The position numbers and the translations under genes were made by a program. 64,000 nucleotides of DNA from assembly GCF_902833905.1 (NCBI RefSeq), contig NZ_CADFGP010000008.1, forward strand, positions 63,608 through 127,607, in the 5' to 3' direction. Positions 16,780 through 25,584 of this stretch are shown here, one piece after another (positions within the stretch are counted from its first letter, which is position 1; every line of letters begins with the position of its first letter). The stretch is from Paraburkholderia tuberum STM678. GTDB taxonomy: Bacteria > Pseudomonadota > Gammaproteobacteria > Burkholderiales > Burkholderiaceae. The notes below the pieces were generated by a model. It saw only the letters and a list, made by a program, of their open reading frames with translations, did not search any database and had not been told where the DNA came from.

Positions 16780-19263
16780 TCACGACCGCAGCGTTGCCTC
16801 ACCGCTACAGGCCTCGACCTTCGTGGAACCGGCGGCGCCGCCCTTCGCCACAGCTTTACGCGAAATGCCTTGCAGCAGGAAATGCGACAGCGCCGGAATG
16901 AGGATCAGCGCGCCGATCATGTTCCACAGGAACATGAACGTGAGCAGGATGCCCATATCGGCCTGGAACTTGATCGGCGAGAACGCCCACGTTATGACGC
17001 CGGCAGCCAACGTCACACCGACCAGCGCCACGACCTTCCCGGTGAACTGCACCGCGTGCCGATAGGCTACACGCAGCGGCTGCCCAGCGCGCTGATACGC
17101 GAGCTGCACACTCAGCAGATAGAGCGCATAGTCGACGCCGATGCCCACGCCCAGCGCGATCACCGGCAGCGTTGCCACCTTCACGCCGATGCCGAGCTTG
17201 ACCATCAGCGCCTCGCACAGCACCGACGTGATCCCGAGCGGCACGACCGCCACCACGACCGCGCGCCAGTTGCGGAACGTGATGAAGCACAGCAGGATCA
17301 CCGCTGCATACACCATCAACAGCATCGTGCGGTTCGCCTTGGCAACAACGACGTTCGTCACCGCGTCGATGCCCGCCGACCCGGCGACCATCAGGAACTG
17401 ATGATCGGCGTCGCTATGGGTTTTCGCGAACGCCTCTGCAGCCTCCATCACGCGCGACAGCGTCGCCGCTTTGTGATCGGTCAGATAGGCGATGACCGGT
17501 GCGGTGCCGCAGGTCTGGCTCAGCAGATCAGGATGATCGAGCAGGATCTGCCACACCGTCTTGTTCACGATCGAAGGCACGCGGTCGATCGTGTACCACT
17601 TCGGGTAGCCCTCGTAGAACCCGGCCGTCACCCAGCGCGCGAGACCGCCGACCGAGGTGGTGGTCTGCACCCCCGGCACGCCCCGCAGTGCGGTTTCGAG
17701 CCGGTCCGCCTCGAGCACCAGCGGGAAGTTGTTGGCGTCGCAGGTGCGGTGCGACGACTTGCCGATCACGACGAACAGGTCGCTCGACAGACCGTAGTGC
17801 GCGTTGGTGTACGCGTTGTCGAGGTTATAACGCGACTCCGGCCTGAGTTCCGGCGCGCCCGAATCGAGGTCGCCGATCTGCAGGTGCTGACTGATCGACC
17901 AGCCGAACACCGTGAGCGCCGCCGCACAAACGATCGCACCGACAGCCCAGCGGCGCTCGGTGAAGCGATCGAGCAGATTCCACAGCGCGCCCGCCGACGA
18001 GGTGCCGCGCGCGTCGTTCTGCTCGCCACGCACGCTGCGTCGCGCAGCCGACGGACTCACACCAATGTATGACAGTAGTACCGGCAGCAGCAGCAGGTTG
18101 GTGAAGACCAGCACGCCGACGCCAACGCTCGCGGTAAATGCCAGATCCTTGATTACCGGAATGTCGATCACCATCAGCACGGCAAAGCCAACCACGTCCG
18201 CGAGCAACGCCGTGAGACCGGCGAGGAAAAGCCGCCGGAACGTGTAGCGCGCCGCCACGTAGCGATGCGTGCCACGCCCGATGTCCTGCGTGATCCCGTT
18301 CATCTTCTGCGCGCCATGCGAGACGCCGATCGCGAAAACGAGAAACGGTACGAGCACCGAGTACGGGTCCAGCACATAGCCGAGCGTGCGAATGATGCCG
18401 AGCTGCCAGACCACCGCAATCAGCGAACACCCCACCACCAGCAGCGTGCTGCGATAGCAGCGCGTATAGAGAAAGATCACGACGAGGGCGATCCCCGCGG
18501 CCACGCCGAAGTACATCGCTACCAGCTTGAGTCCGTCGATCAGGTCGCCGATCAGTTTCGCGAAGCCCACCACGTGAACCCGGACCTCGCCGCGGCCCTC
18601 CGCTTTGATGACCTCGTCGATCCGGTGCGAGAGCTTCGCGTAGTCGAGCGGCTTGCCGGTATCGGCGTAATGATCGAGCAGCGGCAGCTGGATCATGCTC
18701 GAATGCAGATCGTTCGACACGAGGCTGCCCGCGATGTTGGCGCGGGCAACGTTGGTGCGCAGCTGTTCGACTGCCTGCGCGGACCCGTCGAAGCCGTCCG
18801 GCATCACCGGTCCCCCTGCGAAGCCGCGCTCCGTGACCACGTTCCAGCGCACGATCGGCATCCAGAGCGACTTCACGCCAGGCCGGTCGACGCCCGGAAT
18901 CAGGAACAACGCGTCGTTGATACGCCGCAGCGCCGCGAGATATTTCGGATCGTAGATGTCACCCGACGGATTCTCGACGACGATCCGCAGCGAATTGCCG
19001 AGTCCTTTCAGATCCGCCTTGTTGGCGAGGTAGTTTTTGATGTACGGATGCGACAGCGGAATCATCTTCTCGAAGCTCGCATTCACATCGAGCCGCAGCG
19101 CCTGAAATCCCAGCACCGCCGTGATGATCGCGCAGATGATGATGAGCCACGGACGCCGGTTGAAGATCAACCGCTCGAGCGCGTTACCCGAGCGCGTATC
19201 GAAGCTGGCAAGATCCGCCACCACGGGCATCTTGTCGAATTGGGCATTGTTGCCGCCAGCCAT
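16780..19263 (-). CDS. RND/MMPL-family inner-membrane transporter (HpnN-like)
   Basis: An 827-residue protein with the duplicated RND layout. One membrane helix is near residues 38-57, followed by a long periplasmic domain to about 246, then helices near 247-267, 271-291, 300-316, 346-367 and 375-400; the arrangement then repeats. The second half carries the intramembrane aspartate in ALGVGIGVDYALYLL, while the equivalent position in the first half is AIGVSHGAQ, as seen in HpnN/MMPL-type proteins. Such pumps move hydrophobic lipids or terpenoids. It ends an operon with a YCF48-type protein, a DUF1329 protein and a DUF1302 barrel, suggesting one envelope machine. Direction of transport is unknown. 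Confidence 0.88.
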   Translation of the reverse strand: MAGGNNAQFDKMPVVADLASFDTRSGNALERLIFNRRPWLIIICAIITAVLGFQALRLDVNASFEKMIPLSHPYIKNYLANKADLKGLGNSLRIVVENPSGDIYDPKYLAALRRINDALFLIPGVDRPGVKSLWMPIVRWNVVTERGFAGGPVMPDGFDGSAQAVEQLRTNVARANIAGSLVSNDLHSSMIQLPLLDHYADTGKPLDYAKLSHRIDEVIKAEGRGEVRVHVVGFAKLIGDLIDGLKLVAMYFGVAAGIALVVIFLYTRCYRSTLLVVGCSLIAVVWQLGIIRTLGYVLDPYSVLVPFLVFAIGVSHGAQKMNGITQDIGRGTHRYVAARYTFRRLFLAGLTALLADVVGFAVLMVIDIPVIKDLAFTASVGVGVLVFTNLLLLPVLLSYIGVSPSAARRSVRGEQNDARGTSSAGALWNLLDRFTERRWAVGAIVCAAALTVFGWSISQHLQIGDLDSGAPELRPESRYNLDNAYTNAHYGLSSDLFVVIGKSSHRTCDANNFPLVLEADRLETALRGVPGVQTTTSVGGLARWVTAGFYEGYPKWYTIDRVPSIVNKTVWQILLDHPDLLSQTCGTAPVIAYLTDHKAATLSRVMEAAEAFAKTHSDADHQFLMVAGSAGIDAVTNVVVAKANRTMLLMVYAAVILLCFITFRNWRAVVVAVVPLGITSVLCEALMVKLGIGVKVATLPVIALGVGIGVDYALYLLSVQLAYQRAGQPLRVAYRHAVQFTGKVVALVGVTLAAGVITWAFSPIKFQADMGILLTFMFLWNMIGALILIPALSHFLLQGISRKAVAKGGAAGSTKVEACSGEATLRS

Positions 19264-19274
19264 GTCTGCTCCCG

Positions 19275-20339
19275 TTAGTGCAACTTCGACAATGCGATCC
19301 GCGACAGGCCGGCCGCACCGGCCAGCACCGCGGTGTCGCCGCGCAGCGCCATGGCGAAGATGCCGCCCGGCTGGCTCGCGCCGAGTGTATGAAACGTTGC
19401 CCCCTGGTCGACGCTCTCGAGCAGCTCGCCCGCCTGAGTCGCGAGAATAAGGTGACCGTTCGGCAGTTCAGCCGAAGCGAGAATGCTCGCGCCGGTCGGC
19501 AGCGTGATCTTGTCCCACGTCGCGCCGCCGTCGGTGGAGCGATACGCGTTGCCGAGCAGACCGTAGACGATCAGCGCGTTGTGCGTGGAAGCGAGACCGA
19601 AGAAGCTACCCTTCGACGGCGTAGGCACCGCGACGAAACGCTGCTTGTCGGGATCGAGCTTGAGCAGCAGCCCCTGTTCGCCCGCTATATAAAGCGTGCC
19701 GTTGATACGGCGCATCGCATGCAGGTTCAACGCGTTGGGATTGTCGACGCGGTCGAACCAGGGCACCCAGCTCTTGCCGCCGTCGTCGGTATGAAAAATG
19801 ATGTTGAACGAACCGATGACCCAGCCGGAACGCTCGTCATCGAACCAGACGTCGAGAAACGGACGGCCTCCCTGGTCTGCTTCAAAGCGCTGGGCCTCTT
19901 CGCGCGATGCCTTGAGATCAGGTGAATCGCCCTGTTGCTTCGCGTAGTACTCGCTCATCAGCCTGGCCGCCTGCTGGCCGTCGAGCTGTCGCGTCCAGCT
20001 ATTGCCACCGTCGGTGGTATGGAGCACCTCGCCGTCGTGTCCGACCGCCCAGCCCAGCGCGGCCGACTTGAACGTAACGGCCACCAGATCGGAACTCACC
20101 GGCACCTGTACCTGGCGCCAGTGCACGGCGGCGTCGTCCGATACGAGAATTGCTCCGCGCGGACCTACCGCGACCAGGCGCTGTCCGGCCTGCGCCAGCG
20201 CCATCAGCGGTTCATGCGCGGCCTGCGGGTTGATGACGGCGGGCGAGCGCATCGGGTCGGCGAATTCGGCGTAGACCGACCCGCTCGCGGCGCATGCCGC
20301 GGCGACGATTGCCAGCCAACGAAACAGAGTCTTGCGCAT
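19275..20339 (-). CDS. Periplasmic YCF48-type beta-propeller protein
   Basis: A 354-residue protein with a signal peptide (MRKTLFRWLAIVAAACAA, predicted cleavage after VYA near residue 24). The mature part has repeated bladed motifs: GWAVGHDGEVLHTTDGGNSW, GWVIGSFNIIFHTDDGGKSW and AYRSTDGGATW, the Asp-box/BNR pattern of the YCF48/Hcf136 family. In plants and cyanobacteria YCF48 assists photosystem II assembly; in proteobacteria its role is not established. Here it lies 11 bp before the pump gene, so a periplasmic adaptor or assembly role for the transporter is an inference. Confidence 0.85.
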   Translation of the reverse strand: MRKTLFRWLAIVAAACAASGSVYAEFADPMRSPAVINPQAAHEPLMALAQAGQRLVAVGPRGAILVSDDAAVHWRQVQVPVSSDLVAVTFKSAALGWAVGHDGEVLHTTDGGNSWTRQLDGQQAARLMSEYYAKQQGDSPDLKASREEAQRFEADQGGRPFLDVWFDDERSGWVIGSFNIIFHTDDGGKSWVPWFDRVDNPNALNLHAMRRINGTLYIAGEQGLLLKLDPDKQRFVAVPTPSKGSFFGLASTHNALIVYGLLGNAYRSTDGGATWDKITLPTGASILASAELPNGHLILATQAGELLESVDQGATFHTLGASQPGGIFAMALRGDTAVLAGAAGLSRIALSKLH

Positions 20340-20519
20340 TGTGTCTCCTTCACAGTAACTGGCGATCGATCACGCGAACAGTCCTGAGCTTTTTATGAAA
20401 ACTTCTTTGTGCGCCATGCCATAGCCGGCACGGCGCACGTGCTGCGCCCTTCCTTGTGCCCGCCAGGCAAGCCCGGCAGGACGCATCACTCAATACCTCA
20501 TCCTCAACTCGGCCCGCAA

Positions 20520-21869
20520 TTAGCGCACACCCGCGGATTGCATACGCTCCGGCGTGAAGTAGTCATTTGGGAAATTCACGTTGAAGAAAATCCCGGGCGA
20601 GTCCGCCGGATGGCTGCCGAAGATATAAATGCCGCTGTTGAAGTCGTAGAACCAGTTACCGAGCGAATACGGCACCTTGTAGTCGTACGCTGGAACCGTG
20701 GTCTCAAAGCCGGCGCGATAGAGCTTGCCGGACTGGTCGTAGGCATCCATCATTCCCCCGCCGCCATCCTCGTCGAAGTACAGCGTCTTCCTGCTGTAGA
20801 TGTGACGCGCGCCCGGCTTGAGCGTCAGATCCACGACCCATACGCGGTGCAGTTCCCACCGGACATAATCGGGATTCACGAAATGCGGCGTGGTGATCTT
20901 GCTGGCCGGCGTGTCGTACTGCTGCTTGTAGTCGTTGTACGGAATGTACATTTCCTTCTTGCCGACCAGCTTCGCGTTCCAGCGATCGATCTTGCCGTAG
21001 AACAACTGGATGTCGTCCATCGTGATCGCGCCCGAATAGCCGGGGTTCGGCGTGTCGTAGGCGAGATCGGGCGCCACGCGCACGCGGCGTTGGCCCGGGT
21101 TGTATTCCCACGATTGCTGATCGTGATCGGCCGAATCCGTGAAGTACCAGAAGAGCGTCGTGTCGCCAATCAGGCGGGCCGGTGACGCGTAGTCGTTATA
21201 TACCTCATACCAGATCGCGAGGGGGCCCTTCTTGCGAAACTCCGCTTCGTCCTTCGGCTCGAAATACGGATAGAGCAGCGAACTCTTGAACTGCGCAGCA
21301 AGAATCGGCGTGCCGCTCGAATCGACGAGCCACGTCTTCACGTTGTTTTTCTGGGCCGTTCCGACGTAGCGTAATTCCCAGTCCCACAGCGCCTCCTGAC
21401 CGTTTTTCGGCACCGGGAACGGCTTGCCGCCGAACGCCCCATCGATATAAAGGCCGTTTTTTTCGAGCTTGGCACTTTCCGCGTCCTTTTCCGAGTTCTG
21501 GAGATACCAGTCCGGATACGAAACCGAGCGGTGCGTCGGGTAAACGTCCATCCGGTAAGTCGGATAGCGCTTGAACAGCTCGATCGAGGCGGCGCTCAGT
21601 TTGTCGGCGTATTGCTGATAGTTCTGAGCCGTGATTTGCAGAACCGGCTTTTCACCAGGAAACGGGTCGGCCCATTTTCCGGAGTCGGCCTTGAACCCGG
21701 TCGGAAAGTCCTTGATGCCCCCCGTGTATGCCGGAATCGTGCCGTCCTTGTTGCCGGCAATTTCCGCGCCGAACGGCGTGATCCCACTCTCGATTGCCAG
21801 CGTATACGGCGAGGCCCAAACCGCGGCGAGTATCGCCAGCGCCTTAAGAAGCTTTGGGAATCTTTTCAC
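20520..21869 (-). CDS. DUF1329 periplasmic/outer-membrane-associated protein
   Basis: I choose a GTG start at 21869. GGAGG stands 5 bp upstream and the resulting N-terminus MKRFPKLLKALAILAAVWAS is a clean signal peptide, whereas the ATG pair at 21881/21884 would add charged residues before it. The 449-residue product has the DUF1329 hallmarks IESGITPFGAEIAGNKDGTIPAYTGG, WEYNPGQRRVRVAP and YNDYKQQYDT. The family is repeatedly linked to DUF1302 proteins and RND pumps, and a lipoprotein-carrier-like fold has been suggested. It likely binds or relays a hydrophobic molecule across the periplasm. Family membership is clear; biochemical function is not. Confidence 0.87.
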   Translation of the reverse strand: MKRFPKLLKALAILAAVWASPYTLAIESGITPFGAEIAGNKDGTIPAYTGGIKDFPTGFKADSGKWADPFPGEKPVLQITAQNYQQYADKLSAASIELFKRYPTYRMDVYPTHRSVSYPDWYLQNSEKDAESAKLEKNGLYIDGAFGGKPFPVPKNGQEALWDWELRYVGTAQKNNVKTWLVDSSGTPILAAQFKSSLLYPYFEPKDEAEFRKKGPLAIWYEVYNDYASPARLIGDTTLFWYFTDSADHDQQSWEYNPGQRRVRVAPDLAYDTPNPGYSGAITMDDIQLFYGKIDRWNAKLVGKKEMYIPYNDYKQQYDTPASKITTPHFVNPDYVRWELHRVWVVDLTLKPGARHIYSRKTLYFDEDGGGGMMDAYDQSGKLYRAGFETTVPAYDYKVPYSLGNWFYDFNSGIYIFGSHPADSPGIFFNVNFPNDYFTPERMQSAGVR

Positions 21870-21883
21870 ACGTGCCTCCATCA

Positions 21884-23581
21884 TCAAAACGTTGTCTGAT
21901 AGGTGATGCCGATCCACGACTTGTCGCTGTACGGTGCACCGAGCGCCGTCGCGGCTCCCGCCGTCGAGTACCCCTTCTTGTTCAGGTAGTAGGTGTAGGT
22001 AATGTCCACCTCATGCTTGTTGTAGATCGTGAAATCAAGCCCGACCACGAAGGTGTTCTGCCCCTGTGCTTCGGCCGCTGGCGCGATGACAGATGAGTAG
22101 CCCTTCAGATTCAGATTAACGAACAGCGGCATCGTCAAATCAACCCCAGGGAATACCTGATACCACTGCGGGCTCGCACCAACGCCGATCCCGGCCCAGA
22201 AGCGCGTCGAGCAGTTGTTAAACGCGGAGTTGCCCGATGCCGAGCATTGGCCCGTGGTGTCATAACTGGAGTTGGCAAAATTCCGCGCATTCGATTGCAC
22301 GCTTAAGAGCTGGTTGAACGCGAATTCCGCCTGCAGGAACATGTTGTCCCACATGGGCGTCTTGCCGAACGACTGCGTGACGTTCAGCAGACCGTGCAGC
22401 GTGCGACCCGTCGGCGCATCGTTGACCGTCGTCGTGTTGACGGCATTGAGTGGCATGTTCCAGCGATACGACAGCTCGCCTGCCACTGCCGAACTGCCGA
22501 TCGCACTGTTGAAGCCAGCGCCGATCAGGTTCACGTCGTTGCCGTACTTCGCCGTAACACCGGGAAGGTTGGTGCCCGGGAAGAGTTCGGGTCCGGCACC
22601 CGGGAGTAGCACCGCCGCCCACGGCATCTTCATGGCGAAGTGACGGTACGTAAATTCATAGGTCGTTGCGATCGAATCGACACGCCACTTGCCGTCGATG
22701 CCGATATCGCCGATCTGGCCTTTCGTCGGCGCGATGCGCGGAATCGCGAATGTACCCAGCCCCGGAATGTTTTGGTAGCTGGCGATCGGAGGGCCGTAAA
22801 GAATAGGATCGGCACCGCCGAAATATGTGCCGCCTTCAGGCAGCCGATCGTGATTCCATTCGAACGTGTACTGCGCGCCGAGAGAGAACGTGTCGGTAAT
22901 GTTCGTCGTCACGTCGGCCTGAGCCGTCGGCAACACGATTTCCTTGAGCGAAGCGCTCGGGCTCTGCGTCAGTTTCATCAGGTCGAGCGGCTGCTGACCG
23001 ATGGCCACCGAGTTCGCGCCACCCAGCGTAGCAAACGCCGACTGCCCCCAAGTGACTGCCGTCCGGCCGAGCTTGACGTTGACAGAGTGACCACCGAGGT
23101 CAAAAGTGTGGAACACGAACGCATCACGCAGCTCCGCGCTCGGCCCCTGGTAGTACTTCTTGATGTAGCTGGTGTACTCGTTGTTCGGATAGTTCGGAGG
23201 AAATGCAGGATTGCTCGTATTGTGATTCTTGAACGTCGGGTCGTACCACGCGTCCATACTGATGCGGAAGCCGGACGTGTCCTTGTACTTGAAATCGAAT
23301 TCGCTGTAGAGGTTCAGCATCGACTGGATCGTGCTGAACTTCGGCGTCGATAGATCGCCTTCGTCGTAGGTCGGGCTGTTCGTGTAGAAGTGGCTCGGGT
23401 TCTGAAGCCGGATGCCGTAGTCCGCACGCACCGTGTTGTCCCATTCCATGTCGATGTCCGGGTTCGGCACATCGAAGTGGAAGGCGTTGGCGTTCGCGCT
23501 CCACAACCCGCACGCTGCAGCGATGCAGGTCGCGTGCACGCCAAGGCTGATCGCACTTGGCTTTAGACTCTTCTGTTTCAT
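21884..23581 (-). CDS. DUF1302 outer-membrane beta-barrel protein
   Basis: The start is the ATG at 23581, with AGGAG upstream, giving 565 residues. A signal peptide ends near residue 33 (ANANA/FHFD). The mature chain is rich in alternating aromatic strands (MEWDNTVRADYGIRL, VNVKLGRTAVTWGQSAF) and ends in GITYQTTF, a terminal Phe typical of outer-membrane barrels. Expected role: a channel for hydrophobic substrates, comparable in outline to FadL-like porins, though DUF1302 is its own family. It is the first gene of the envelope operon, with two GAAC-N3-GTTC-type sites in its upstream region. Confidence 0.87.
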   Translation of the reverse strand: MKQKSLKPSAISLGVHATCIAAACGLWSANANAFHFDVPNPDIDMEWDNTVRADYGIRLQNPSHFYTNSPTYDEGDLSTPKFSTIQSMLNLYSEFDFKYKDTSGFRISMDAWYDPTFKNHNTSNPAFPPNYPNNEYTSYIKKYYQGPSAELRDAFVFHTFDLGGHSVNVKLGRTAVTWGQSAFATLGGANSVAIGQQPLDLMKLTQSPSASLKEIVLPTAQADVTTNITDTFSLGAQYTFEWNHDRLPEGGTYFGGADPILYGPPIASYQNIPGLGTFAIPRIAPTKGQIGDIGIDGKWRVDSIATTYEFTYRHFAMKMPWAAVLLPGAGPELFPGTNLPGVTAKYGNDVNLIGAGFNSAIGSSAVAGELSYRWNMPLNAVNTTTVNDAPTGRTLHGLLNVTQSFGKTPMWDNMFLQAEFAFNQLLSVQSNARNFANSSYDTTGQCSASGNSAFNNCSTRFWAGIGVGASPQWYQVFPGVDLTMPLFVNLNLKGYSSVIAPAAEAQGQNTFVVGLDFTIYNKHEVDITYTYYLNKKGYSTAGAATALGAPYSDKSWIGITYQTTF

Positions 23582-24071
23582 GCGTCTCCTCTTGTCTTTG
23601 TCGCGCTGCCGCAGAAAAGGCCCAGGCCGTTGGACTGCCGCAGACTTTTGCAATGAAGCGAAACCGGTCTCCCTACCTCGTCAGCATCGCGCCTCGGATA
23701 CCTCCGACAGCGTCACCAGAATGCGAATGCTGTTCGGAAAGATAAACGCTCGAAACTCGACTGTCAACGCTCGCTCACCCCTAAGTGATGCAATTTTCCG
23801 AACGACGTTCAAAACGCGGGGTAAACGTGGATTTGAGTTTGGTGATGAACTCGAAGCGGTCCGCGCATGGCCGCGTAACGCTGACGAGACAGTGGCGACG
23901 CTTGCATTTGCGAGGTGTCCGATTCGACTGCGCAGATTGACGATGCAAACCATGGATGGCTTTCGGAAAACCGTCCGAGCCGATGATGAATCAATAGCTT
24001 GTGCGATCGGATCAGTTTCCTTTGCAGTCCTTTTGTATAGGCTGGTCATGGACCGCGATCAGACGAATCCC
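23582..24071. promoter_or_regulatory. Upstream region of the DUF1302 operon with two operator-like palindromes
   Basis: About 490 bp without a convincing gene. It holds GAATGCTGTTC at 23725-23735 (one mismatch from GAAC-N3-GTTC) and an exact GAACGACGTTC at 23800-23810. On the minus strand, CGTTTA lies 7 bp before the first site, the same spacing as at three other promoters in the window. The rest shows only short frames without coding character. Confidence 0.6.
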
Positions 24072-24320
24072 TTATCCCGTTCCTGCGTAGAAGTGCCTTT
24101 CTGGTTTGCGGGGAGGAGGCGGGAACACGCGCCATGCCCCGTCGTCGTGCCGAAAGAAGAATATCGCGAGGGAGTTCTCAGCGGCGGACGACCGCGCAAG
24201 TACACACCTCGTTTGGCCTGAATTTGCGAAAGTACATCGGGTGATGTGCACCGAGGTGGTTGCAGTGGGCGCAATCCACTTGTCGATCAGCCAACGCAAA
24301 GAACCTTCCCCAACCTTCAT
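24072..24320 (-). CDS. Small conserved hypothetical protein
   Basis: An 82-residue frame beginning MKVGEGSLRWLIDKWIAPT, preceded by AAGGAG at good spacing. The middle has IFFFRHDDGAWRVFPP, a Trp/Phe-rich beta-like segment. Its general look (short, basic, FFFRHDDG-type core) recalls small uncharacterised proteins I associate with Burkholderia genomes; this is memory of a family style, not a search. It stands alone between the envelope operon promoter and the TetR gene and does not share obvious function with the catabolic genes. No signal peptide or membrane helix is seen. Confidence 0.6.
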   Translation of the reverse strand: MKVGEGSLRWLIDKWIAPTATTSVHITRCTFANSGQTRCVLARSSAAENSLAIFFFRHDDGAWRVFPPPPRKPERHFYAGTG

Positions 24321-24783
24321 GTCCAGCTCCTTCTACGACCTGTGCGCGCTGCTGACATCACAACCACGAACGCAAATTGGCGACTCTAACGGGCCAACCC
24401 CAAACCCTGCGAATCCGCTGCTTCGGCTTGCGATACAGCGGGAATGGTCGGGTTCCGGCGTAATGTGTCGACTGACCAAATAGTAGTAGTCAGCCGACCC
24501 ATTATCAAGCCCAGATGACACCAGGGGAAATGCTGGTATGGACAAATCTACCCTTTATTCGGGTAGGATATGTGATGTCGCGAGTGACTGGATCAGACTT
24601 TATCTAAAAGCTAATTAGTCAGAAGACGCATATTTATTCGTCATCTGACTATCATCAGATCAATGCCGGCGCTGCGCGATCAGGATCGAACGCCGTTCCT
24701 ATCAGGCGGGGTATAGCCCGCAGATACACATCCCGGACTGGCAACAAGCGCGAGGACAGCAGACGCCAAGGAGAGCACAACAG
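24321..24783. promoter_or_regulatory. Upstream region of the TetR gene with operator palindromes
   Basis: About 460 bp, noticeably AT-richer than its surroundings around 24480-24660, with no supported gene. It contains an inverted repeat ATCTGA-CTATCA-TCAGAT (24643-24660) and an exact GAACGCCGTTC at 24688-24698, some 86 bp before the TetR start. The latter is consistent with autoregulation. Confidence 0.6.
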
Positions 24784-25443
24784 ATGAAAGACCTGACCAT
24801 CTCATCGGCAGACCTCGGCAACACGGCAGCAGACGGGCCCAAACGGCGCGGGAACAGAACGACCCGCGTGCCCGCCATCATCGAAGTGGCGATCGAGGTC
24901 TTCGCATCCGAAGGTAACGCTGGTTTCACTCAACGCCGCATTGCCAGCGAGGCAGGGATTCGACTGAGGACCTTGCAGCACTACTTCAGCACCCGCGAAG
25001 AACTATTGCGGGCCACGATCGAGGCATACACGGATCGCTATTTCGAGCACTATCGGGCGATCGCCCAAGACAAATCCCGGCCACCGGAAGCGCGACTGGA
25101 TGTCATCGTCGACGAGGCGTTCTCCGTACTGACGGCGAGCGGCGGAAACCGCGTTAGCGCCTTTGTGCTGGAATGCTGGAGCCTCGCAGAGCATGAGCCC
25201 TTTCTGCATGCCCTGATGGCGAAATCTACTGCGGATTTTCAGGGTCTCCTGGCGGAACTGATCGCGCAGATCAACCCAACCTTGCCGTCGGGAGAATGCA
25301 CGTTGCGCGGCGCCCTGCTCCTTTCACATCTGCACGGTCTGGTCGTCTTTCTTCGCCGGTCCGGCGCGGACACAGTGAATGCGGACTCGTTCCGTCACGC
25401 CATGAAGGTCGTCTGGCGAGCGTTGAGCAAGGCATCTCCATAG
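24784..25443 (+). CDS. TetR-family transcriptional regulator
   Basis: A 219-residue protein with an N-terminal DNA-binding domain: VPAIIEVAIEVFASEG, then the helix-turn-helix FTQRRIASEAGIRLRTLQHYFST (residues 48-70), followed by a ligand-binding helical domain. AGGAG lies upstream of the ATG. A GAACGCCGTTC palindrome in its promoter matches palindromes ahead of most operons of the window. I infer that this protein is the repressor for that set, probably released by a CoA ester or the substrate, by analogy with KstR and FadR-type TetR proteins. The GntR or LysR proteins nearby remain alternatives. Confidence 0.85.
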   Translation: MKDLTISSADLGNTAADGPKRRGNRTTRVPAIIEVAIEVFASEGNAGFTQRRIASEAGIRLRTLQHYFSTREELLRATIEAYTDRYFEHYRAIAQDKSRPPEARLDVIVDEAFSVLTASGGNRVSAFVLECWSLAEHEPFLHALMAKSTADFQGLLAELIAQINPTLPSGECTLRGALLLSHLHGLVVFLRRSGADTVNADSFRHAMKVVWRALSKASP

Positions 25444-25547
25444 AACTACAAGGCAGGTTCTTGTGCCAGAATCGCGCCCGGATGGAGCGGTCGGCGCGCC
25501 ATGTGACGGGCGCACCGAGCCGCAGATCGCCTTCTACAGACGCACAT

Positions 25548-25579
25548 GGTCACAATGGCCAGCTCAGGCCATTGTGACC
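25548..25579. terminator. Bidirectional terminator between TetR and P450 genes
   Basis: GGTCACAATGGCC and GGCCATTGTGACC form a perfect 13-bp stem with the 6-base loop AGCTCA. It lies in the gap between the convergent TetR and P450 genes, 6 bp from the P450 stop. A stem of this length in a convergent gap is best read as a shared terminator. Confidence 0.75.
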
Positions 25580-25584
25580 GATCC

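Noticed and set aside
16756..18072. A 438-codon plus-strand frame opposite the RND pump gene.
   Set aside because: The translation is an Arg/His-rich low-information sequence and the minus strand encodes a clear MMPL protein with membrane helices.
23681..24049. Short minus-strand frame in the gap upstream of the DUF1302 gene, considered as a small protein.
   Set aside because: No ribosome-binding site, Ser/Arg-rich composition without pattern, and it overlaps the operator palindromes.
24106..24483. A 125-codon plus-strand frame overlapping the small conserved gene.
   Set aside because: The minus-strand frame there has a strong Shine-Dalgarno and a structured sequence; the plus frame has neither.
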